64,000 nt of DNA from Kluyvera sp036759925 (GTDB taxonomy: Bacteria > Pseudomonadota > Gammaproteobacteria > Enterobacterales > Enterobacteriaceae), in assembly GCF_036759925.1 (NCBI RefSeq), contig NZ_JAPKIB010000004.1:248001-312000 (forward strand), written 5' to 3'. The translations under genes and the position numbers were made by a program. The notes beneath the pieces were generated by a model. The model was not told where the DNA came from, made no database searches, and worked only from the letters and a program-made list of their open reading frames with translations. Below, piece after piece: positions 57,569 to 64,000 of the stretch (position 1 is the stretch's first letter; each line of letters opens with the position of its first letter).

Positions 57569-58087
57569 TTATGCTTCCAGAGGCGCACGCCAGTCATCAG
57601 CTCCGGAGGTGCCGGCTGAGACGTGTTCCCACTCGATTTTGCGGTAAGCCAGCGAGACTTTGACCAGTTGCGTGAACTCGCGTTTGGCGTCGTCCTGGCA
57701 GTGCGGCATAGTGCAGTCGATATCGACAATAGTGGAGTCGGTCAGACGGGTGGTGAAGAAGTGCTCCTGTTTACCTTCGACAGACGTGCGATACCAGTGC
57801 AGTTCGGTCGTCGGCAACATTTCACCGGAGGCCAGTGCGTTGTACAGCAGTGGAACCGCTTTATTCAGCGCAACGGTGAAGATAAATGGCTTGTGAGAAC
57901 GCTGACCGCTTGGCTGACCGGATTGTGGATCGGTCGGGACGGTGACGTTGTGGCTGAATTCTTGCACCAGCATTTCATCTTCGTGACCCTGTACATAGAT
58001 GTTGCCTACAGATTCAGCGGTAAACGCGCGATCGGTAATCAGTCCCTGGGTTTGCCCTTTAATTGAGATATAACATGGGGTTGGCAT
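57569..58087 (-). CDS. hcp: Type VI secretion tube protein Hcp (TssD)
   Basis: A 172-residue Hcp that stacks as hexameric rings into the inner tube. It begins MPTPCYISIKGQTQGLIT, with the family patterns GQRSHKPFIFTVALNKAVPL and YRKIEWEHVSAGTSGADDW. AAGGAG lies eight bases upstream. It is the first gene of the leftward hcp-vgrG-DUF2169-rhs-immunity unit and is divergent from tssB. Confidence 0.95.
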   Translation of the reverse strand: MPTPCYISIKGQTQGLITDRAFTAESVGNIYVQGHEDEMLVQEFSHNVTVPTDPQSGQPSGQRSHKPFIFTVALNKAVPLLYNALASGEMLPTTELHWYRTSVEGKQEHFFTTRLTDSTIVDIDCTMPHCQDDAKREFTQLVKVSLAYRKIEWEHVSAGTSGADDWRAPLEA

Positions 58088-58654
58088 TTTGTAGCTCCTT
58101 TTGTGTGGATTTGTAACTGCATTGTTTCTCTTGTCGTAATCGCTGATAATAATAAGCAGGGCTTTTTATTTCATATCAATGCGGCCCGCTTGTGCTCTCA
58201 TGAGGCGATTTTTTAATTTTTCTGAATAGTTTTGTATCAAAAATAAATATTATATTCTTCACTCTTTGTTTTTTGTCTGCTATTTATTGATTCACCTTGT
58301 CTAATTTATTTTTTTTTAGATTTGCAATGTGAATAGTTGTTGTATCAATTACAGTATTTTAATTCTTTATTGTCAATCTTATTTGTGGTGCCTTTTTAAA
58401 GTGTGAGGCTATCTATTGGAACATGTGAACCCAAATCGTTTCGATGAAAATTTATACAAGCAAAAATATCTCGTTTGTTTTTTAATGAAAGGGTTTAAAA
58501 TTTTCTATTCATGGGTATCATACGCCATGAAATTAATTCTGCATCATATTTTATATACTATAAGGACATCGTTTAAGAAATTCCTCAATATATTGAGGAG
58601 ATTGTTTTTATAGCCCTGGGTTAATATAGAAATATAAATTGACGGAATATATTT
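58088..58654. other. AT-rich divergent control region of the type VI secretion cluster
   Basis: A 567-base gene-free stretch between hcp and tssB, strongly AT-rich with long T runs (for example near 58310). It must carry the promoters of both units. A 65-codon ORF at 58416-58613 starts with TTG and has no ribosome-binding site, so it is not called as a gene. No sigma-54 site or terminator was recognised; H-NS silencing is likely from composition. Confidence 0.5.
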
Positions 58655-59152
58655 ATGAGTAATAACAAAGAAGGAAGTATAGCTCCAAAGGAGCGCATTA
58701 ACATTCGCTACATCCCGAAAACGGGCGGACAGACGGCTGAGGTTGAACTCCCGTTGAGCCTGCTAGTCACCGGGGATTTATTAGGAAGGTCAGATGACAC
58801 GCCATTGGATGAGCGTCAGCCAGTTGCTGTTGACCGCAACACCTTAAACGCAGTACTGGCTCAGTCTGGTATTGAACGGAACGTCTCGGTGCCGTCTGTG
58901 CTTAGCGAAAAGACGGGTGCACGCATGGATATCAACCTGAAAGTCAACTCGATGGCCGATCTCTCGCCAGACAGCATCGCCAGTCAGGTACCTGAACTGA
59001 AAAAAATGCTGGAGTTGCGTGAAGCGCTGGTTGCCCTAAAAGGGCCAATGGGCAATATCCCGGCATTTCGCGCTCAGCTGCAGGCGCTTCTGGATAACGA
59101 GGAAACACGTGAACAACTGATTCAGGAACTGGGGCTTGCCAGTCAGAAATAA
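58655..59152 (+). CDS. tssB: Type VI secretion sheath small subunit TssB
   Basis: A 165-residue contractile sheath subunit (VipA-like), with RINIRYIPKTGGQTAEVELP and the FxxP-type core LKVNSMADLSPDSIASQVPE, MLELREALVALKGPMGN and the basic end. With TssC it forms the outer sheath whose contraction fires the Hcp tube. It is the first gene of the rightward structural operon; tssC starts two bases past its stop. Confidence 0.95.
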   Translation: MSNNKEGSIAPKERINIRYIPKTGGQTAEVELPLSLLVTGDLLGRSDDTPLDERQPVAVDRNTLNAVLAQSGIERNVSVPSVLSEKTGARMDINLKVNSMADLSPDSIASQVPELKKMLELREALVALKGPMGNIPAFRAQLQALLDNEETREQLIQELGLASQK

Positions 59153-59154
59153 CT

Positions 59155-60648
59155 TTGCACAAGGATTTCACTATGTCTTTACAGGAAGAAGTTGCCCCCG
59201 TCAGTGTCGCGCCAGAAGTGGGATCGTCATTGCTGGACAATATTATGGCACAGAGTCGTTTTCAGCCTGAGTCTGAAAGTTATGGTATTGCCCGTCAGGG
59301 CGTGACTGCATTTATTTCGGCATTGTTGCAAAATGAAGCTGAGTCAGTCGATATTCTGGCAGTTAACGCCATGATTGCGGATATTGACGATCGTACAAGT
59401 CGTCAGATGGATTTGATTCTTCACGACCCGGTGATCCAGGAACTGGAATCACTGCTGCGCTCCTTGAAATTGCTGGTTGAGCGTACTGATCCGCGCGAAA
59501 ACATCAAAATTTACCTGCTGCATGCCACCAAAGAAGAGTTACTGGACAACTTCGAGTTCGCCCCAGAAATCACCCAGTCCGGTTTCTATAAGCATGTTTA
59601 TTCCAGTGGTTACGGTCAGTTCGGCGGTGAGCCGGTTGCCGCAATTATCGGTAATTATGCGTTTAAAAATAATGCGGCAGATCTGAAATTACTGAAATAC
59701 ATCAGCGCGGTCAGCGCAATGGCACATGCGCCATTCCTGTCATCGGTCGCACCGGAATTCCTCGGTCTGGAGTCCTGGACTGAGCTGCCGGGCATCAAGG
59801 ATGTTGGCGCGATTTTTGAAGGGCCGGCATATACCAAATGGCGCGCGTTACGCGAAGCCGAAGATTCACGCTATCTCGGTCTTACCTCACCACGTTTCTT
59901 GCTGCGTCAGCCGTATGCGCCTGGGGACAATCCGGTGAAAAGTTTCAATTATCGTGAAAATGTCAGCCGCAGTCATGATGATTACCTCTGGGGGAACACC
60001 GCGTTCTTGCTTGCCGCCAATATGGCGGAGAGCTTTAGACAATACCGCTGGTGCCCGAATATTATCGGCCCGCAGAACGGCGGGGCGGTTAAAGACCTGT
60101 CGGTCCATCTGTATGAGGCAATGGGGCAGTTACAGGCCAAAATCCCGACCGAGGTATTGATTACTGACCGTCGTGAATTTGAGCTGGCGGAGGAGGGATT
60201 CATCACCCTGACCATGCGTAAGGGCAGTGATAATGCTGCCTTTTTCTCGGCAAATTCGGTACAGAAGCCAAAAGTTTTTCCTAATACCCCGGAAGGTAAA
60301 GAAGCGGAGACCAACTACAAGCTGGGTACGCAGTTACCTTACCTCTTCATTATCAGCCGTCTGGCGCACTACATCAAAGTTCTGCAGCGCGAACAGATCG
60401 GCTCCTGGAAAGAGCGTGGCGATCTGGAGCGAGAACTGAACACCTGGATCCGCCAGTATGTGGCCGATCAGGAAAATCCGCCAGCTGAAGTGCGCAGCCG
60501 TAAGCCACTACGTCAGGCCAGAATTGAAGTGCTGGATGTGGAAGGTGAGCCGGGCTGGTACCAGGTGGCGCTCTCCGTGCGTCCTCATTTCAAATATATG
60601 GGTGCCTCGTTTGAACTTTCTCTCGTCGGTCGTCTGGACCGGGATTAA
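59155..60648 (+). CDS. tssC: Type VI secretion sheath large subunit TssC
   Basis: A 497-residue VipB-like sheath protein that pairs with TssB. Typical blocks are visible: DLILHDPVIQELESLLRSLK, EFLGLESWTELPGIKDVGAI, RFLLRQPYAP and FRQYRWCPNIIGPQNGGAV. An ATG start at 59173 (MSLQEE) is preceded by AAGGA and is the more likely initiation point than the GTG/TTG-type codon at the frame start. The protein has normal length. It follows tssB immediately. Confidence 0.93.
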   Translation: MHKDFTMSLQEEVAPVSVAPEVGSSLLDNIMAQSRFQPESESYGIARQGVTAFISALLQNEAESVDILAVNAMIADIDDRTSRQMDLILHDPVIQELESLLRSLKLLVERTDPRENIKIYLLHATKEELLDNFEFAPEITQSGFYKHVYSSGYGQFGGEPVAAIIGNYAFKNNAADLKLLKYISAVSAMAHAPFLSSVAPEFLGLESWTELPGIKDVGAIFEGPAYTKWRALREAEDSRYLGLTSPRFLLRQPYAPGDNPVKSFNYRENVSRSHDDYLWGNTAFLLAANMAESFRQYRWCPNIIGPQNGGAVKDLSVHLYEAMGQLQAKIPTEVLITDRREFELAEEGFITLTMRKGSDNAAFFSANSVQKPKVFPNTPEGKEAETNYKLGTQLPYLFIISRLAHYIKVLQREQIGSWKERGDLERELNTWIRQYVADQENPPAEVRSRKPLRQARIEVLDVEGEPGWYQVALSVRPHFKYMGASFELSLVGRLDRD

Positions 60649-60653
60649 CGGCT

Positions 60654-61079
60654 ATGGCGGAACGAGATATCAGGATGCAGGGCAGCCTGTTTGAGCGGGT
60701 GGGGAATGCGGCCAGGTCGTCACGTCACTCACCATCGACCGGACGACTGTTACAGTCCATCAGACACAATCTGGTGAACATCCTGAATACCCGTTCCGGT
60801 AGTTGTTATGGCTCGCCGGGTCTGGGTATTCCTGACCTGAATGATGATGCGTTGATCTCCAGCGATTTTCGTCAGGAAATTGGCCGGGGGATCTGTGACT
60901 GCATTCTGCGTTATGAACCCCGGCTTGCTGATGTGACGGTGGACGCAGACATACCGGATGATAATGCGTCGCAGGAACTGCGTTTTCATATTGTGGCACA
61001 GGTGAATTTCAACGATGCCAGGGATGTTCTGGCGTTTGACATTCTGCTGGATAACCGCCAGCGCTATCGGGTGGAGTGA
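60654..61079 (+). CDS. tssE: Type VI secretion baseplate protein TssE
   Basis: A 141-residue gp25-like baseplate protein. Its signature lies in LQSIRHNLVNILNTRSGSCY, GSPGLGIPDLND and the arginine-rich end NRQRYRVE. It starts five bases past tssC, and its stop overlaps the tssF region by one base of the frame, showing tight coupling. Confidence 0.93.
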   Translation: MAERDIRMQGSLFERVGNAARSSRHSPSTGRLLQSIRHNLVNILNTRSGSCYGSPGLGIPDLNDDALISSDFRQEIGRGICDCILRYEPRLADVTVDADIPDDNASQELRFHIVAQVNFNDARDVLAFDILLDNRQRYRVE

Positions 61080-61084
61080 ACATC

Positions 61085-62917
61085 ATGGCTTTTGAAGAAC
61101 GTTACTACCGGGAAGAGCTGGATTATCTGCGTCAACTGGGCAAACTGCTGGCAGAGGATAAACCTTATCTGGCCCGTTTTTTGGCGGAAAAGGAAGGCGA
61201 CCCGGACGTGGAGCGCCTGCTGGAAGCCTTTGCTTTCCTGTCTGGTGGCCTCAGGCAGAAACTGGACGACGAGTTCCCGGAGTTCACTCATGGGATCATC
61301 CGGATGCTGTGGCCGAACTATTTGCGCCCTGTTCCATCCATGACGGTCATCGAATATAAGCCGGAAAACGATCTGAAAGCGCCGGTTCAGGTTTCCCGTG
61401 ATGAGCTGGTGGCAACCCGCCCGAATAATTATGGCGCGTCTGGACATAAAGGGGCATTAACAGACGGAGACGGTGCCTTTGTTCCTGCCTGCCATTTCAC
61501 TCTGGCGCGGGATACATGGCTGCAGCCGCTGCAACTTCGCAATGTGCGTAACACCAGCACTCTCAAAAAAGGCACCATTGATATTGATTTTTTCGTGGGT
61601 GCCGGATTTTCTCCACAAGCAATTGATTTTAATAAACTTACTTTCTGGCTGGGGAATGACGATGACTATACCCGTCATCAGCTCTATCTGTGGTTCAGTG
61701 AACACCTGATGGATGCTGAACTAGTTGCGGGAGAGCGTTGTATACCGTTACCGGAGCTGTGGCTGGATGCAGCCGGGTTTGAGCGTGAAGATGCTTTGTT
61801 GCCATGGCCTAAAAATGTCCATAATGGCTACCGGGTGCTTCAGGAGTATTTTTGCTACCCGGAAAGTTTCTTTTTCATCCATCTGCGGGATGTTGCACCG
61901 TTACCGGAAGATTTTCCGTCAGGCGCGTTCACATTACGTCTTCATTTTAATCAGCCGTTGCCGGTTGATATAAAGTTACGTCAGAGTTCATTGCGGCTTT
62001 ACTGTACACCTGCTGTCAACTTGTTTGTTCACCATGCTGAACCTGTCAGACCGGATGGCAGTACGCCACAGTATCCATTGAAAGCCAGTCATCAGCACCC
62101 TGACGCCTATGACATTTTCAGGGTTAAATCTGTTTCCGGTCATATCGCAGACTCAGAGAATATATCAGGAAAAGGCAACCAGACCCGCTTCTGGCCGGAG
62201 TTTGAGAGTTTTAACCACCAGATTGAGTACAGTCGTCAGCGTGAGGTGGTGTACTGGCACCACCGGACAAAAACGTCCCTGTTTCATCGCGGCCTTGAGC
62301 ACGCCATCGCCTTTGTTCACGCCGATGGCAGGCTGCCTGAGCCGTCCATGCTGGAAGGTGAGGTGGTTACCGCTTCACTGGTCTGCACCAACAGGATGCT
62401 CCCCAAAGAGCTGCATACTGGTGATATCTGTATCGCGGTGGGTAAAAATCCTGCGGTCGCTTCTTTCAGCAACGTCACGCGCCCTACGCGTCCGTTGTAT
62501 CCGGTCACAGACGGCGATATGCACTGGTCGCTCATTTCTAGCATGAACCTGAACTATCTCTCCCTGCTGGACCGTGATGCGCTGGTGCAGATCCTGCGTA
62601 CCTTCGATCTGCCGGGGATTCACCATCCGCAGCAGGCCCGGTTGTCGCAGCAAAAGCTGGATGCCATTGAGAAGATGGAAACTCAACCGGTGGATCGATT
62701 GTTTAAGGGTGTCCCGGTAAGAGGACTGGCCAGCACGCTGTGGATCAACCCGGCCCCGTTTGTCTGTGAGGGTGAGATCTATTTGCTGGGGGTCGTGCTG
62801 TCGCAATTTTTTGCTCTGTACGCCAGCATCAATTCGTTTCACTGCCTGAAAATTATCAACACGGAAAGTCAGGAGGTCTGGGAATGGAAGAGTACCGGCC
62901 AGCACGCCCTGATGTAA
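61085..62917 (+). CDS. tssF: Type VI secretion baseplate protein TssF
   Basis: A 610-residue baseplate wedge protein with the conserved start YYREELDYLRQLGKLLAED and EKEGDPDVERLLEAFAFL. With TssG and TssE/K it forms the baseplate on which sheath and tube assemble. The ATG at 61085 (MAFEERYY) is chosen; a GTG nine bases earlier overlaps the tssE stop. tssG begins 34 bases before its end. Confidence 0.94.
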   Translation: MAFEERYYREELDYLRQLGKLLAEDKPYLARFLAEKEGDPDVERLLEAFAFLSGGLRQKLDDEFPEFTHGIIRMLWPNYLRPVPSMTVIEYKPENDLKAPVQVSRDELVATRPNNYGASGHKGALTDGDGAFVPACHFTLARDTWLQPLQLRNVRNTSTLKKGTIDIDFFVGAGFSPQAIDFNKLTFWLGNDDDYTRHQLYLWFSEHLMDAELVAGERCIPLPELWLDAAGFEREDALLPWPKNVHNGYRVLQEYFCYPESFFFIHLRDVAPLPEDFPSGAFTLRLHFNQPLPVDIKLRQSSLRLYCTPAVNLFVHHAEPVRPDGSTPQYPLKASHQHPDAYDIFRVKSVSGHIADSENISGKGNQTRFWPEFESFNHQIEYSRQREVVYWHHRTKTSLFHRGLEHAIAFVHADGRLPEPSMLEGEVVTASLVCTNRMLPKELHTGDICIAVGKNPAVASFSNVTRPTRPLYPVTDGDMHWSLISSMNLNYLSLLDRDALVQILRTFDLPGIHHPQQARLSQQKLDAIEKMETQPVDRLFKGVPVRGLASTLWINPAPFVCEGEIYLLGVVLSQFFALYASINSFHCLKIINTESQEVWEWKSTGQHALM

Positions 62918-63918
62918 CGTTTCCGGCAGATGTGCGCGACATCAATTTCTATGTGTTGCTGGAATCATTGTACCGTCGCTACGGTGGGCCGGGCAGTGAA
63001 CCTTCCCTGCGCAACGAGCCGGAAGATGAGGTGGTGCTGTTTAAATCCGACGCCAGCATCGCCTTTCCGGGCAGTGATTTAACATCACTCACGCGCAGCG
63101 ACAGGGGGCAGTTCGTGCTGACCTCAAAATTTCTCGGTTTTTCTGGTAGCCAGTCGCCGCTGCCCGGCTATTACCTGGATCGGATGGCACAGGAATCAGC
63201 ACAGAACGAGCAAGGTCTGAAAGCGTTCCTTGATCTGTTCAGCCACCGCTGGACGCAGTTTGCTTATCACGCCTGGCGTAAGTACCGCTACTACATCTGT
63301 TTTCGCAATGGCGGGACGGATATCTTTTCACGGCGCATGTATTCCCTTGTGGGACTGGGTAACCAGAGCGTGCGCGACCGGCTCGCCATCAACCACAGCA
63401 AGATGCTGGCCTATGCCGGAGTTCTGGCGACGCCGGGTCGTTCGCCGGACGTGGTATGCAATCTGGTTTCCCACTGTTTTGATCTGCCGGATGTCACTAT
63501 CGACAACTGGCAACTGCGTAAGGTGGCGATTGTGCCGTCAGAGCAGAACAGGGTGGGGGTGCGTAATCTGAAAATACGAACTGCCGGGCATGTCGCCGGA
63601 CGTTCCGTACTGGGCGTCAATTTTACTCTTGGTGCACGGGTACCGGATCGTAGCGGCAAATTTTTGCTGCGGATTAACGGTCTGGAGATGGGGCGTTATC
63701 TGTCATTTTTACCGGACGGTGATCATCATCAGGCGCTGAAAATGTTTATTTCGTTCCTGCTGCGAGACCAGTTTGCCTGGGATCTGCAGTTGTGTCTGGC
63801 ACCGGAGCAGGCCAGGAGGATGCGGCTGGGGGATAAATCATGTTCCCGGCTGGGGCGGACCTGTTTTATCGGTCAGCCGGTCACCTCGCCATCCGTCACC
63901 CTCCACATCAGGGAGTAA
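62884..63918 (+). CDS. tssG: Type VI secretion baseplate protein TssG
   Basis: A 344-residue baseplate protein, start overlapping tssF by 34 bases. Family patterns include FYVLLESLYRRYGGPGSEPS, FLGFSGSQSPLPGYYLDRMA and the C-terminal FLLRDQFAWDLQLCL. It completes the TssEFG wedge in this operon. Confidence 0.93.
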   Translation: MEEYRPARPDVTFPADVRDINFYVLLESLYRRYGGPGSEPSLRNEPEDEVVLFKSDASIAFPGSDLTSLTRSDRGQFVLTSKFLGFSGSQSPLPGYYLDRMAQESAQNEQGLKAFLDLFSHRWTQFAYHAWRKYRYYICFRNGGTDIFSRRMYSLVGLGNQSVRDRLAINHSKMLAYAGVLATPGRSPDVVCNLVSHCFDLPDVTIDNWQLRKVAIVPSEQNRVGVRNLKIRTAGHVAGRSVLGVNFTLGARVPDRSGKFLLRINGLEMGRYLSFLPDGDHHQALKMFISFLLRDQFAWDLQLCLAPEQARRMRLGDKSCSRLGRTCFIGQPVTSPSVTLHIRE

Positions 63919-63922
63919 TGTT

Positions 63923-64000
63923 ATGGAGCAGTCTGTGGTTGAGGAAAAGCAAAAATACGGTGGTTTATCACTGACCTTACAGGTGATGAACGGCAATGAA
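63923..64000 (+). CDS. Start of a probable FHA-domain protein (TagH-like), cut by the window end
   Basis: Only the first 26 residues are seen (MEQSVVEEKQKYGGLSLTLQ, then VMNGNE). The pattern SLTLQVMNGNE is how forkhead-associated (FHA) domain proteins of type VI clusters begin, where they bind phosphothreonine and help switch the apparatus on. GGGAG lies ahead of the ATG, four bases past tssG. Confidence 0.55.
   Translation, partial: MEQSVVEEKQKYGGLSLTLQVMNGNE

Noticed and set aside
58416..58613. A 65-codon ORF between hcp and tssB
   Set aside because: It begins with TTG, lacks a ribosome-binding site and lies in AT-rich control DNA.

Overview
The window is chromosomal DNA of a gammaproteobacterium in the family Enterobacteriaceae. 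The gene products and order (ygiN-mdaB-qseC-qseB-ygiW, parC-plsC-ftsP-ygiQ, dkgA-yqhD/yqhC-yghB-metC/exbB-exbD, yqhA-yghZ, yghU, gss) follow the 68-minute region of E. coli. Carbohydrate, stress and fimbrial loci inserted between them look like an Enterobacter, Lelliottia, Leclercia or Klebsiella-type genome. The species cannot be fixed from sequence alone. No tRNA, rRNA, CRISPR array, insertion sequence or integrase was seen.

Positions 1-32300 are mostly conserved core genome: the end of a LacY-type sugar permease with a GH88 unsaturated-uronyl hydrolase; quinone and quorum-signal genes; topoisomerase IV subunit A; phospholipid and division genes; the YqhC/YqhD aldehyde-detoxification locus; methionine synthesis and TonB energisation. 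Accessory pieces lie between: a membrane-anchored chemoreceptor, a xyloside transporter with a GH43 xylosidase, three unrecognised ORFs, and a thiol/glutathionylspermidine cluster (yghU, a DsbA-like protein, gss). Six REP-like palindromes with the same GTAGCCCGG-type ends punctuate this part.

Positions 32300-38000 hold an aminotransferase, two tiny ORFs, a YdeP-type molybdopterin oxidoreductase, a YeaR-like protein behind a near-perfect NsrR-type box, and a deoxynucleoside kinase.

Positions 38000-45700 are a complete type 1 fimbrial operon, fimAICDFGH, whose FimH keeps every mannose-pocket residue checked. It has no fimB/fimE recombinases and no recognisable invertible switch. Instead an orphan LuxR-type regulator lies upstream, behind a very AT-rich 580-bp region with nine GATC sites. 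Next come a SOS-type symE toxin gene and a short remnant of a type I restriction hsdR gene. In E. coli K-12 symE also neighbours hsd genes, so this looks like a relic of an immigration-control region.

Positions 46700-64000 are a type VI secretion region. hcp, vgrG, a DUF2169 adaptor, a 1438-residue PAAR/Rhs effector and its immunity gene run leftward. tssB, C, E, F, G and the start of a probable FHA gene run rightward. Downstream of the Rhs immunity gene is a graveyard of older modules: an orphan toxin tip overlapping its own putative immunity gene (which carries an in-frame hexanucleotide repeat), a 45-bp exact copy of Rhs core sequence, a DUF4225 membrane protein, and a small membrane-protein gene broken at an A9 tract. 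This stepwise toxin/immunity replacement is the most interesting part of the window.
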